A model generated the notes under the pieces. It worked only from the letters and a program-made list of their open reading frames with translations. It was not told the origin of the DNA and ran no database searches. A stretch of DNA of 37,830 nt from JAHDBG01 sp963922685 (GTDB taxonomy: Bacteria; Pseudomonadota; Gammaproteobacteria; Chromatiales; Chromatiaceae). The DNA lies in the NCBI GenBank assembly GCA_963922685.1, contig CAWUJM010000014.1, forward strand, positions 1 to 37,830. Direction: 5' to 3'. Below are positions 1 to 8,576 of this stretch, piece after piece (within the stretch, counting starts at the first letter, position 1; each line of letters starts with the position of its first letter). The position numbers and the translations under genes were made by a program.

Positions 1-1280
1 CATTGCTGACAGGGCACATCATGCAGGCCGAGTTCGTGTTGAAAGTGAGTAAAATTCTCACCGACCGCCAGGGTAGCTGAGGTAAAGATCCAACTGGCCG
101 GGTAGTCAGCCATCCGGTTACTGAACAAATCAGCGATATTGAGTGGGGTGAGGTGTAACCGGATACTCTGGCTGAATAATTCAAACCAGCGGATCATCGG
201 TTGTGCGTCGCCTTCCGGGCGCCGTAGCCGTTGCAGCAGATTGCTGATTTCCTGACAACGTTCCTGGCAGTGCGCCAATTGTTTGCCGCGTCCGGCGATC
301 AGTTCGAGTGTTTTATGTACTGCATGCAACGCTTGTTCTGATTGATCCAGTGCCGTCTGCACAGCGGTGTCGTCGGTGATTTCAGCCCAGGCATGACGTC
401 CGGTGCCGGCATTGAATGCGAGGCGCAGATCGTAAGTGGTCTTTTTCAATTGATCCAGCTCGACCGGAAAATCGGCCAGATCACCGGCTTCTTCATAATA
501 AGCGGCCAGGGTGTCCCGAATAAATTCCAACAACTGACGGCTACTCAGGCTGTCACCGAAAAAGCCACCGGCGATATCAGCCAGCTGATGGGCTTCGTCA
601 ATAATAAACACATCCGCTGCCGGGAGCAGTTCTCCGAATCCGCTTTCTTTCAGTGACAGGTCTGCGCATAAAAGGTGGTGGTTGATTACCACAATGTCTG
701 CTTCCTGCGCCTGCCGCCGCGCTTCGACCAGGTGGCAGTCTTTCCAGTGCGGGCATTCCTGCCCGAGGCAATTATCTATCGTCGAGGTCACTTGTGGCCA
801 GACGGTAGCATCTTCCGGAATGCCGGATAACTCAGCAATATCGCCGCGTGTGGTGTGTTGTGCCCAATCCTGTACCTGCAACAGCCAGCGCAATACATCT
901 TTGGGTTGACCCCGGGCATCGCGCAGCGCAGACTCTAATCGCTGATGGCACAGGTAATTTGCCCGGCCCTTCAAGAGCGCGATTTTCGCCGGGCTGGCCA
1001 TGGTCGCCTGCAGGCGTGGCAGATCACGCAGAAATAATTGATCCTGCAGGTTGCGGGTGCCGGTTGAAATGATTACCTTCATTCCGGACAGCAGAGCAGG
1101 CGTCAGGTAGGCAAATGTTTTGCCGGTGCCGGTACCAGCCTCAGCAATCAGGTGTGTTTGCTGTTCTATCGCCTGCATCACCGCAACGGCCATCTCCACC
1201 TGTTGTGGTCGGTGCATGAAGCCTGTAATCTGCCGGGCCAGCAGGCCGGTCGGGCCTAAAATATCTGTAATTGCGTCCAT
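1..1280 (-). CDS. yoaA: YoaA/DinG-family ATP-dependent DNA helicase, 3' end cut by window edge
   Basis: Superfamily 2, XPD-like 5'-3' helicase with an iron-sulfur cluster, of the DinG/YoaA type that acts in DNA repair. The minus-strand frame starts at the ATG at 1278-1280 and stays open to base 1, giving about 426 codons of the N-terminal part. Visible in order are Walker A EAGTGTGKT near residue 47, a cysteine cluster (CLGQECPHWKDC plus an upstream YLCH) that fits the Fe-S domain, the Walker B box DEAH near residue 227, and TSATL just before the window edge. The N-terminal pattern PTGLLARQITGF and the overall arrangement are closer to YoaA than to E. coli DinG. The gene is divergent from the potassium channel with only 22 bases between starts, so their promoters must overlap. 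The C-terminal helicase domain lies outside the window. Confidence 0.93.
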   Translation of the reverse strand, partial: MDAITDILGPTGLLARQITGFMHRPQQVEMAVAVMQAIEQQTHLIAEAGTGTGKTFAYLTPALLSGMKVIISTGTRNLQDQLFLRDLPRLQATMASPAKIALLKGRANYLCHQRLESALRDARGQPKDVLRWLLQVQDWAQHTTRGDIAELSGIPEDATVWPQVTSTIDNCLGQECPHWKDCHLVEARRQAQEADIVVINHHLLCADLSLKESGFGELLPAADVFIIDEAHQLADIAGGFFGDSLSSRQLLEFIRDTLAAYYEEAGDLADFPVELDQLKKTTYDLRLAFNAGTGRHAWAEITDDTAVQTALDQSEQALHAVHKTLELIAGRGKQLAHCQERCQEISNLLQRLRRPEGDAQPMIRWFELFSQSIRLHLTPLNIADLFSNRMADYPASWIFTSATLAVGENFTHFQHELGLHDVPCQQ

Positions 1281-1302
1281 ACTTTGTTTGCTTAATTGAT
1301 AG

Positions 1303-2394
1303 ATGCTGACATTTAACTCACTGTCACGTTTTAACCGCTGGTTAGCGCGAGCCTATGCACACGCGAGTCAGTTACGCTGGAGTTTCGTAGCATTGCTTGG
1401 TGTGGGCCATGTGACACTGAGCTATGTATTATTACAGGCTGTTGAGGAGCGGCTGGCTGCTCCGGATGTGTTCTGGTATTTTTATATCACCACTGCAACC
1501 ACAGTTGGTTATGGTGACTTTTCGCCGACTTCAGTCTCAGGGCGCTGGATTGTGACCTTGTTCGTGATGCCTGGCGGTATTGTATTATTTACCACTGTGT
1601 TAGCGAAGCTGATTCAGGATGTGACGAATGCCTGGAGAAAACGCATGAAGGGCCTGAAAGATTTTTCACAGATGTCCGGTCATCTGGTGGTGGTTGGCTG
1701 GTGTGTACAACGTACAGCGCGGATAGTGCAATTGATCCGGGGAGATGCCTCTGAGCAACGGGATATCATTTTGTTAGCGCAGTTAAATGAAAATCCGCTG
1801 CCGGATGATATCCACTTTGTCCATACATCGAATCTCTCAGCATCGGCTGCGATTCAGCAGGCGGGTGTGCCGCGAGCTGATTTTGTGATGATCCTGGGTC
1901 AGGATGATAACGAATCGCTGACCGCTGCCCTGGCAGTCGGTGCCATATATACCGGTCATCTGGTGGTCTATTTTGAACAGGCCAGTTATGCCAGGTTATT
2001 GCGTCAGCATTGTCCGAATGCAGAAGCCGTGGTGTCGCTGTCGCTGGAAAATCTGGTTCGTACGGCGCAGGATCCGGGTTCTTCCTCAGTGGTCACGCAG
2101 TTATTATCTAACCTGGAGGGTCAGACCCAGTATCAGGTGCGGGTGCCGCCCGGTCAGGCACCTGTGACCTATGGCGAATTATTTCTGCTGTTTAAGCAGC
2201 GGCATGATGCGACGCTGCTGGGTCTGGCCGACCAGACTACTGGTAAAGTTCAGCTGAATCCGGCTTCGGACACATCGGTGACAGCAGGTGATGCGTTGTA
2301 TTTCATGGCCGCCAGACGATTGTGCAGTACAGAAGTTGACTGGCCAGCCGCCGTGTCAGCTTTACCGGAGTCTGTTCTCCGAGGTAAGCCATAA
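1303..2394 (+). CDS. Two-TM potassium channel with cytoplasmic RCK/TrkA-N domain
   Basis: Inner-membrane potassium channel of the MthK/Kch-like class. The protein has 363 residues. A first membrane segment lies at about 28-48, the selectivity filter TTVGYGD at 66-72, and the second membrane helix at about 83-105. An RCK Rossmann domain follows from about 127 (HLVVVGW), and a TrkA-C-like region fills the last hundred residues. The filter is intact, so a K+-selective pore is expected. The RCK glycine motif is irregular (VVGWCVQRT rather than GxGxxG), so nucleotide binding may be altered. The last residues and the TAA stop lie inside a dispersed repeat (2377-2394), so the natural C-terminus may have been rewritten by repeat insertion. 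It is divergent from the helicase gene and convergent with hemH. Confidence 0.9.
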   Translation: MLTFNSLSRFNRWLARAYAHASQLRWSFVALLGVGHVTLSYVLLQAVEERLAAPDVFWYFYITTATTVGYGDFSPTSVSGRWIVTLFVMPGGIVLFTTVLAKLIQDVTNAWRKRMKGLKDFSQMSGHLVVVGWCVQRTARIVQLIRGDASEQRDIILLAQLNENPLPDDIHFVHTSNLSASAAIQQAGVPRADFVMILGQDDNESLTAALAVGAIYTGHLVVYFEQASYARLLRQHCPNAEAVVSLSLENLVRTAQDPGSSSVVTQLLSNLEGQTQYQVRVPPGQAPVTYGELFLLFKQRHDATLLGLADQTTGKVQLNPASDTSVTAGDALYFMAARRLCSTEVDWPAAVSALPESVLRGKP

Positions 2395-2408
2395 TCGGAT
2401 AACGCTGG
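2377..2408. repeat. Internally deleted copy of the mosaic palindromic repeat
   Basis: Bases 2377-2394 (ctccgaggtaagccataa) match the first 18 bases of the 71-base core at 19450, with one change. They run directly into tcggataacgctgg, which matches the right arm ccggataacgcc of the same element at 19529-19540. The middle of the core is missing. The channel gene's stop codon lies in this copy. Confidence 0.65.
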
Positions 2409-2446
2409 CACACCGGGATCCCCATGTCAGTCTGAATCGGCACCTG

Positions 2447-3463
2447 TCAGATCCAGCCTTGCAAGTGGCGCAGACTCAGATCTGTCAGCATATTGATATG
2501 TTCTGCCGTATCGTTCAGGCAGGGAATATACTGCAACTGTCTGCCACCAGCCCGGATAAACAGGTCGCGGCCTTCCTGCGCGATTTCTTCCAGGGTTTCC
2601 AGACAGTCGGCGGAAAATCCGGGGCAGATCACCTGTACCGATCGAACCTGGTCAGCAGCCAGCTGTTGCAGGGTCTGATCTGTATAAGGTTGTAACCATT
2701 TTTTCGGGCCGAGACGGGACTGAAAGGTCAGGATCCAGTCATCTGCAGCCAGCCCGAGTGCTGCTGCCAGCAACCGCCCGGTTTTCTGACATTCGCAATA
2801 ATACGGATCGCCCCGGGTAAAATAATCCTGCGGGATGCCATGAAACGACATGACCAGTTTATCAGCACTGCCATGTTGTGCGCGATGCGCACGCACGGAG
2901 TGGGCTAATGCAGCGATATAGGCCGGCTCGTCATGATAATGGTTGATAAAGCGTAGTTCGGGCAACCAGCGCCAGTGGCGCAGTGCCTTTGTGACGGCAT
3001 CAAACACTGAGCCGGTGGTGGTGGCTGAATATTGTGGATACAGGGGCAGAATCAGTATCCGGCGGGCACCGGCAGTGCGCAGTCGGTCCAGACCTTCTGG
3101 TATGCCCGGCGAGCCATAACACATGGCCAGCTCAGTCAGCACGTGCCCCGCAGTACGCGCATCCAGTTGCGCGCGCAGCGCGGTCGTCTGGGCACGAGCG
3201 ATCCGCAGCAGTGGTGAGCCCTGATCTGTCCAGACCTTCTGATATGCCCTGGCGGAACGGGCAGGGCGGGTATTCAGGATGACCAGATGCAGCAGCGGCC
3301 ACCACAGCAGGCGTGGTAGTTCGACCACGCGTCGATCCCACAGAAATTGTTTCAGATAGCGTCTGACTGCTGCCCGGTCCGGAGCGTCCGGGGTGCCCAG
3401 ATTGACCAGCAGGACGCCGGTTCTGGCTGTCTGCTGGTGTGCAATGTCTGATAAATCTGTCAT
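2447..3463 (-). CDS. hemH: Ferrochelatase
   Basis: Inserts Fe2+ into protoporphyrin IX at the inner face of the membrane, the last step of heme b synthesis. The protein has 338 residues, the usual bacterial length. It shows the N-terminal LLVNLGTPDAP motif, the catalytic histidine in MSFHGIPQ (about His208), YYCECQKTGR, QSRLGPKKWL, and the acidic metal-handling stretch with Glu289 in DCLETLEEI. All key residues are present. It starts 22 bases from the divergent lspA start. hemB, an earlier step of the same pathway, is elsewhere in the window (20300-21301). Confidence 0.97.
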   Translation of the reverse strand: MTDLSDIAHQQTARTGVLLVNLGTPDAPDRAAVRRYLKQFLWDRRVVELPRLLWWPLLHLVILNTRPARSARAYQKVWTDQGSPLLRIARAQTTALRAQLDARTAGHVLTELAMCYGSPGIPEGLDRLRTAGARRILILPLYPQYSATTTGSVFDAVTKALRHWRWLPELRFINHYHDEPAYIAALAHSVRAHRAQHGSADKLVMSFHGIPQDYFTRGDPYYCECQKTGRLLAAALGLAADDWILTFQSRLGPKKWLQPYTDQTLQQLAADQVRSVQVICPGFSADCLETLEEIAQEGRDLFIRAGGRQLQYIPCLNDTAEHINMLTDLSLRHLQGWI

Positions 3464-3485
3464 GATAGCAACAGGATAAAATAAA

Positions 3486-3950
3486 TTGTTACATTATCTG
3501 ATCTTATCAGCGGCCATTATTGTGCTGGATCAGTTGAGCAAGGCATGGATACTGGTGAATTTTCAGGAATATCAGGTCCAGGTGATCTGGCCGGTCTTTA
3601 ATCTGACGCTGGTGTACAACACGGGTGCGGCATTCAGTTTTTTAGCAGATGCCGGTGGCTGGCAACACTATTTCTTTGTGACGACAGCTGCCGGTGTGAG
3701 TCTTGCGCTGATTATCTGGCTGAAACGACTGTCAGCAGATGAACGCTGGGTTGCCTGGGCCCTGGCGCTGGTGATCGGCGGTGCGCTGGGTAATCTGGCT
3801 GACCGGCTGATGCATGGTAAGGTGGTTGATTTTCTGCAATGGCACTGGCAGTCGTATTACTGGCCGACATTCAATGTTGCGGATATGGCGATCACCGTCG
3901 GGGTGATATTGTTGCTGTTTGACAGCTTCCGGGGGCAGCGTACAGCATGA
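3486..3950 (+). CDS. lspA: Lipoprotein signal peptidase (signal peptidase II), TTG start
   Basis: Inner-membrane aspartyl protease that removes the signal peptide from diacylglyceryl-modified prolipoproteins. The protein has 154 residues and about four membrane helices. The conserved blocks are VLDQLSKAWI, FNLTLVYNTGAAFSF, GNLADRLMHGKVVDF and FNVADMAI, and the catalytic pair is Asp115 and Asp133. The start is a TTG at 3486 preceded by an aggat ribosome-binding site, with no in-frame ATG near the N-terminus. The gene overlaps ribF by four bases (ATGA), so the two are translationally coupled. In E. coli ileS separates ribF and lspA; here ileS is absent from the pair and the order is lspA-ribF. 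Confidence 0.96.
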   Translation: MLHYLILSAAIIVLDQLSKAWILVNFQEYQVQVIWPVFNLTLVYNTGAAFSFLADAGGWQHYFFVTTAAGVSLALIIWLKRLSADERWVAWALALVIGGALGNLADRLMHGKVVDFLQWHWQSYYWPTFNVADMAITVGVILLLFDSFRGQRTA

Positions 3951-4891
3951 CACAGATCATTCGTGGACTGCAACAGGTGCGTCCGGCACAGCGGGGTTGT
4001 GTGGCGACGATTGGTAATTTTGACGGTGTACATAGCGGACATGTCGCCGTCCTGAACGCCCTGAAGCTTCGGGCGCAATCAGCACGGCTGCCGACCTGTG
4101 TGATCCTGTTTCAACCTCAGCCACTGGAATATCTGGATCCTGACCGGGCACCGGTCAGGCTGACCCGCCTGCGTGACAAACTGCGGTTATTACAACAACA
4201 AGGTGTTGATCAGATTCTGATCCTGCGTTTTGGTGCCGCTCTGGCGGCACAGGCCGCTGCTGAATTTATTCGCACTGTGCTGGTGGAGCAGCTCCGTATC
4301 ACGCATCTGTGCATTGGTGATGATTTCCGGTTCGGGCGGGATCGACAGGGTGATTTTGCACTGTTACAACAGGCCGGGACTGAATATGGTTTTGATGTGG
4401 CCAGCCTGACGACAGTCGAAGATACCGGAAAGCGTATCAGCAGCACACGCATCCGGGCAGCCTTGGCTGCCGGAGATATGGCTATGGCAGCGCGCTGTTC
4501 AGGACGCTGGTATGCGCTGAGCGGACGGGTGTGTCGGGGGGCACAGCTGGGTCGCACCTGGGGCTTTCCGACCCTGAACCTACGGCTGGCAGAATACAAT
4601 TGTCCGCTGCGTGGGGTGTTTCTGGTGCGTGTGACAGGGCCGACAGGGGCGGGTTGGGATGGTGTGGCGAATGTCGGACGACGCCCGACGGTCGGATCGG
4701 AGGGTGCATTGCTGCTGGAAGTCCATCTGCTGGATGTTACAGTTGACTTATATGGCGTACGGGTGCGGGTGGAGTTCCGGCAGCGATTACGGGCGGAACA
4801 ACATTTTGCCTCGTTTGAGCACCTGCAGGCACAGATTGCAGACGATGTGCGTCAGGCGCGCCAGCTACTCGCTGTCGAAGCACCGGAGTAA
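3947..4891 (+). CDS. ribF: Bifunctional riboflavin kinase / FAD synthetase
   Basis: Phosphorylates riboflavin to FMN and adenylates FMN to FAD in the cytoplasm. The protein has 314 residues, the normal length. The N-terminal FMN adenylyltransferase domain carries TIGNFDGVHSGH at about 21-32 and FRFGRDRQGDF, and STRIR ends this domain. The C-terminal riboflavin kinase domain has GRTWGFPTLNL and GVANVGRRPTV. The ATG overlaps the lspA stop codon. A MITE-like repeat follows the stop by 17 bases. Confidence 0.97.
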   Translation: MTQIIRGLQQVRPAQRGCVATIGNFDGVHSGHVAVLNALKLRAQSARLPTCVILFQPQPLEYLDPDRAPVRLTRLRDKLRLLQQQGVDQILILRFGAALAAQAAAEFIRTVLVEQLRITHLCIGDDFRFGRDRQGDFALLQQAGTEYGFDVASLTTVEDTGKRISSTRIRAALAAGDMAMAARCSGRWYALSGRVCRGAQLGRTWGFPTLNLRLAEYNCPLRGVFLVRVTGPTGAGWDGVANVGRRPTVGSEGALLLEVHLLDVTVDLYGVRVRVEFRQRLRAEQHFASFEHLQAQIADDVRQARQLLAVEAPE

Positions 4892-4908
4892 CGCTGCAGA
4901 ATTAACCC

Positions 4909-5057
4909 GGGCGCGATTCAAACTGGTGTGGTGATTTGCTACCACAGGTTTCTGGCAAGCGTTATTCTGGTCACCCTCGGAGCAGCCCCTGGCGGGTAAC
5001 GCCGAAACGAATTTTATGTGCCCCGGCTATTACGCTACATCAGTTTGAATCGCACCC
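4909..5057. repeat. MITE-like element bounded by 20-base inverted repeats
   Basis: The left end gggcgcgattcaaactggtg (4909-4928) and the right end catcagtttgaatcgcaccc (5038-5057) are inverted copies with two mismatches, enclosing 109 bases with no gene. A direct repeat gaattaacccg is also seen at 4899-4909 and 5105-5115, just outside the ends. A solo right end occurs at 27119-27135. The size, inverted ends and absence of coding suggest a MITE or similar non-autonomous element; the family is unknown to me. It fills most of the ribF-zapD gap. Confidence 0.6.
4959..5003. repeat. Core-deleted copy of the mosaic palindromic repeat, nested in the MITE-like element
   Basis: The arms gcgttattctggtcaccctcggag and gggtaacgcc resemble the arms of the element at 19431-19539 (gcgttatccggtcac and ccggataacgcc), with nearly all of the central core missing. 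The alignment is short and imperfect. Confidence 0.4.
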
Positions 5058-5152
5058 TTAACCGGGATTAAGAATCGGCATGAGCTGATCGAATTTTCAT
5101 TTTGTGAATTAACCCGCCAACGGCAACAACTACCCGAACCTATCAGGGCTGT

Positions 5153-5926
5153 TCATAACATGACGCTGCAGATATTGAGCCTGAACGTAATATCCTGATC
5201 GGTCTGTGTGGCGGACCGTTCGGGTTCAGATTGCATAAAGCGTATACTGAAACGATGCCGTCCGCCGCTGATTTCAGCAAATAGTTCAGATGTTGCAGGG
5301 AGTGCGACACGCACCATCTGTATCTTCAGGTCACGATCCAGATTCTGCTGAAAAAAGCCCCGGACGGCCTGATTTGGCACAAAGGTCGTGCTGTGCCGGA
5401 TCATGCGTAATAATAAATTCACGGCTGAGCGTACTGCCTGGATCTGTTCACACCAGGCCTGCAGAAAAGTCAGACGTCTGGCATGATCCTGTTGCAGCCA
5501 CTGGTGCAACTGCGGCAGATCAAAATCTGAGGTGCCGCCAGGAATGGCACTGCGCTGGTAAACACTGCTGAGAAAGTCATCCTTACGTAACTGTTCACCC
5601 AGCTGACCCGGCTGGCTGGCCAGTGCTGCATGTGTAGCACGTAATTCGTCAATGACCTGTTGCAGAACCCCGGTATCGACCTGCGGGCCGGGGGCGACAC
5701 GTGATAACACCGCATTGTAGAAGTCCAGTTCCTTGAGCAGCTCGGGCTTGATATCAGCACGTGCCAGAATACTGGCAATGTCCAGCAGTGCCTGCAGTGC
5801 TGCGCGCGTATGCCAGCGATCAGCCTGTGGCAGATGAAAGTCCAGCTGGTCAAACAGATGTGCAACGCGCAGCAATAAGCGACATTTTTCATTCAGCGGT
5901 TGTTCAAAGATCAGCGTGTCGGACAT
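5153..5926 (-). CDS. zapD: Cell division protein ZapD (Z-ring associated)
   Basis: Cytoplasmic protein that cross-links FtsZ filaments at the division site. The protein has 257 residues, close to the family's usual 245-255. The N-terminal pattern FEQPLNEKCRLLLRVAHLF is characteristic, followed by the helical region and a beta-rich C-terminal half ending RFMQSEPERSA...DITFRLNIC. In E. coli zapD lies with coaE and mutT; here it is alone and divergent from ilvD, with 86 bases between the starts. Its 3' side faces the MITE-like element. Confidence 0.93.
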   Translation of the reverse strand: MSDTLIFEQPLNEKCRLLLRVAHLFDQLDFHLPQADRWHTRAALQALLDIASILARADIKPELLKELDFYNAVLSRVAPGPQVDTGVLQQVIDELRATHAALASQPGQLGEQLRKDDFLSSVYQRSAIPGGTSDFDLPQLHQWLQQDHARRLTFLQAWCEQIQAVRSAVNLLLRMIRHSTTFVPNQAVRGFFQQNLDRDLKIQMVRVALPATSELFAEISGGRHRFSIRFMQSEPERSATQTDQDITFRLNICSVML

Positions 5927-6012
5927 GCGGTGATCACTTTGCGTAAAAATCGGTTATCTGACATGATAAACGTTTTACCCCGCGCGTGCAGCGCTGAATA
6001 CCGGAGACTGTT

Positions 6013-7872
6013 ATGCCCGTTTACCGATCCCGTACCACCACACAGGGCCGCAATATGGCCGGCGCACGTGCCCTGTGGCGTGCGACGGGGATGCAGGATG
6101 GTGATTTTGACAAGCCGATTATAGCGATTGCAAATTCTTTCACCCAGTTTGTGCCGGGCCATGTCCATCTGCAGGATCTGGGTCAGCTGGTGGCGCGAGA
6201 GGTTGAGCGGGTTGGTGGTGTTGCGAAAGAATTTAATACTATCGCTGTCGATGATGGCATCGCGATGGGCCACGACGGGATGTTGTATTCGCTGCCTTCG
6301 CGTGAACTGATCGCCGACAGTGTTGAATATATGGTGAATGCACACTGTGCGGATGCACTGGTCTGTATCTCTAACTGTGACAAGATCACGCCGGGTATGC
6401 TGCTGGCGACAATGCGGCTGAATATTCCGACAATCTTTGTATCCGGCGGGCCAATGGAAGCGGGCAAGGTGCAGTTGCCGGAACAGGAAACGGTGCTGAA
6501 GCTGGATCTGGTGGATGCCATGGTGAAGGCAGCAGATGCAACCCAGACAGATGAAGCCGTTGCTCAGATTGAACGTGCCGCCTGTCCGACCTGTGGCTCC
6601 TGTTCCGGCATGTTTACAGCGAACTCAATGAACTGTCTGACTGAGGCACTCGGGCTGGCGTTACCCGGTAATGGTTCACTACTCGCAACTCATGCGGCAC
6701 GTAAACAGCTCTTTCTGCAGGCCGGGCAGCGTATTGTGACACTCGCCAGGCGTTATTATGAACAGGATGATGCCCGGGTCCTGCCGCGCAGTATTGCCAC
6801 ATTTGCAGCCTTTGAAAATGCGATAGCGCTGGACATCGCGATGGGTGGTTCGACTAACACGGTGCTGCATCTGCTGGCGGCAGCCCATGAGGGCGAGGTC
6901 TGTTTCGGGATGCAGGATATTGACCGGATGAGTCGCCAGGTGCCGAACCTGTGCAAGGTCGCACCGGCCAGTCCGGACTATCATATGGAAGATGTGCACC
7001 GCGCCGGGGGTGTGTTGGGGATTCTGGGAGAGCTGGATCGGGGCGGGCTGATCCGGCGCGATACGTATACCGTACATACCGATACGATGGGCGAGGCACT
7101 GGCGCAGTGGGATCTGATGCGTGCTCCGACCGAGCAGGTGCAACAGTTCTATCTGGCAGCACCGGGCGGTGTCCGGACGCAGACCGCATTCAGCCAGGCG
7201 CACCAGTGGCCGGATACGGACACAGACCGCAGAGCAGGCTGTATCCGTGATATCGCACATGCCTATTCGCAGGACGGTGGCCTGGCGGTGTTATATGGCA
7301 ATATTGCTGAACAGGGTTGTATTGTCAAAACGGCCGGTGTGGATGAGTCGATCTTCACCTTCCGTGGCCCGGCGCGTATTTATGAAAGTCAGGATGCGGC
7401 AGTTGCGGCGATCTTAGATGATGACATTCAGCCGGGTGATGTGCTGGTCATCCGTTATGAGGGGCCAAAGGGCGGGCCGGGGATGCAGGAAATGTTATAT
7501 CCGACCAGCTATCTGAAGAGCAAAGGCCTGGGTAAATGTTGTGCACTGATCACCGATGGACGCTTTTCCGGCGGGACATCAGGACTTTCTATCGGACATT
7601 GTTCGCCGGAAGCGGCAGAAGGCGGGGCGATCGGACTGATAGAAGCGGGTGATCTGATTGAGATTGACATCCCGCAGCGTTGTATTCGGGTTGTGCTGAG
7701 TGAACACGAACTGGCTGCCCGACGCCAGGCGATGCAGGCGCGTGGTTCTGCAGCCTGGCAACCAGCAGAACCGCGCCAGCGACAGGTCTCGCAGGCCCTG
7801 CGTGCTTATGCTGCACTGACCACATCAGCCGCCCGTGGTGCAGTGCGCGATCTGAGCCAGCTTACAGCCTGA
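6013..7872 (+). CDS. ilvD: Dihydroxy-acid dehydratase
   Basis: Iron-sulfur dehydratase that makes 2-oxo acids from 2,3-dihydroxy acids in valine and isoleucine synthesis. The protein has 619 residues, as in E. coli IlvD. Cluster ligands are visible in NCDKITPGM (Cys122) and CPTCGSCSGM (about 190-199). The C-terminal half has GKCCALITDGRFSGGTSG and GHCSPEAAEGG. The start is supported by a ggaga site before the ATG. It leads a co-directional run with the Fic-fold gene, mgtE and rsmG; no other ilv gene lies nearby. Confidence 0.98.
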   Translation: MPVYRSRTTTQGRNMAGARALWRATGMQDGDFDKPIIAIANSFTQFVPGHVHLQDLGQLVAREVERVGGVAKEFNTIAVDDGIAMGHDGMLYSLPSRELIADSVEYMVNAHCADALVCISNCDKITPGMLLATMRLNIPTIFVSGGPMEAGKVQLPEQETVLKLDLVDAMVKAADATQTDEAVAQIERAACPTCGSCSGMFTANSMNCLTEALGLALPGNGSLLATHAARKQLFLQAGQRIVTLARRYYEQDDARVLPRSIATFAAFENAIALDIAMGGSTNTVLHLLAAAHEGEVCFGMQDIDRMSRQVPNLCKVAPASPDYHMEDVHRAGGVLGILGELDRGGLIRRDTYTVHTDTMGEALAQWDLMRAPTEQVQQFYLAAPGGVRTQTAFSQAHQWPDTDTDRRAGCIRDIAHAYSQDGGLAVLYGNIAEQGCIVKTAGVDESIFTFRGPARIYESQDAAVAAILDDDIQPGDVLVIRYEGPKGGPGMQEMLYPTSYLKSKGLGKCCALITDGRFSGGTSGLSIGHCSPEAAEGGAIGLIEAGDLIEIDIPQRCIRVVLSEHELAARRQAMQARGSAAWQPAEPRQRQVSQALRAYAALTTSAARGAVRDLSQLTA

Positions 7873-7886
7873 CTCTGTGTTGATTC

Positions 7887-8576
7887 ATGTGGCAGGATAC
7901 AGTCTGGCAAAGACAACCGAATCAGCCGCTGGCATTGCAGCTGGCACAACGTGCTGTGCCCGCGCTGGTGTATGATGCGGTCAATCTGGAAGGCGTGGTG
8001 ATGACGTTGCCGGAGGTACAGACCTTACTGGATGGCATCACGGTGGGTGGGCACAGATTGTGCGATCAGCAGATGGCACTGCAACAGGCGCAGGCCTGGC
8101 AGCGACTATTTGCTCTGGTGCGGGCCGGAACATTTCAGGTGCATCAGGCCACGGCATGTCAACTACATCAGATTGCTGCCAGAGACGAAGCATTGGCCTG
8201 GGGGTGTTTTCGTACCGGTGCTGTATCCATCAGCGGGACTGAGTATGTGCCGCCGGCACCGGATCAGCTGGCATCTGTCTGGGCGGTGTTGCAGGCGCGG
8301 GTACTGACCATTCCGGATGTGTATGATGCCGCAATCAGTCTGTTTCTTGGTATGGCGCGGGCGCAGTTTTTCTGGGATGTGAATAAACGTCTGGGTCGTT
8401 TTATGCTGAATGGCCTGGTGTTATCTGCCGGGTTTCCAGTGATCAATGTGCCGGCCAGGCGGCAGCTGACATTTAACCGGCTGATGCTGGACTTTTATAC
8501 TTCGGGTGATGAATCACCGATGAATCAGTTTTTACGGGCCTGTCTGGATCAGCGTCTGCTGGCAGAATTTGTATGA
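7887..8576 (+). CDS. Fic-fold protein with degenerate active-site motif (catalytic His replaced by Gln)
   Basis: Fic-domain protein of 229 residues. Active Fic enzymes transfer AMP or another phosphate-containing group using HPFxxGNGRxxR. Here the aligned segment is QFFWDVNKRLGR at 160-171: His is Gln160 and the motif glycine is Val165, while Phe162, Asp164, Asn166, Lys167, Arg168 and Arg171 remain. An N-terminal segment AVNLEGVV at 31-38 resembles the class II Fic inhibitory motif (S/T)xxxE(G/N), with Glu35 kept. Loss of the His predicts little or no AMPylation, or a different chemistry. I recall other proteobacterial Fic relatives with a QFF variant, so this may be a subfamily rather than decay. 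It overlaps mgtE by four bases and starts 14 bases after ilvD. Confidence 0.85.
   Translation: MWQDTVWQRQPNQPLALQLAQRAVPALVYDAVNLEGVVMTLPEVQTLLDGITVGGHRLCDQQMALQQAQAWQRLFALVRAGTFQVHQATACQLHQIAARDEALAWGCFRTGAVSISGTEYVPPAPDQLASVWAVLQARVLTIPDVYDAAISLFLGMARAQFFWDVNKRLGRFMLNGLVLSAGFPVINVPARRQLTFNRLMLDFYTSGDESPMNQFLRACLDQRLLAEFV

Noticed and set aside
342..1072. Three plus-strand open frames opposite the helicase
   Set aside because: They are antisense to a clear helicase reading frame with Walker motifs and lack any recognisable domain.
6679..7260. A 193-codon minus-strand frame within ilvD
   Set aside because: It lies wholly antisense to the well-conserved ilvD gene and looks like a by-product of its codon use.
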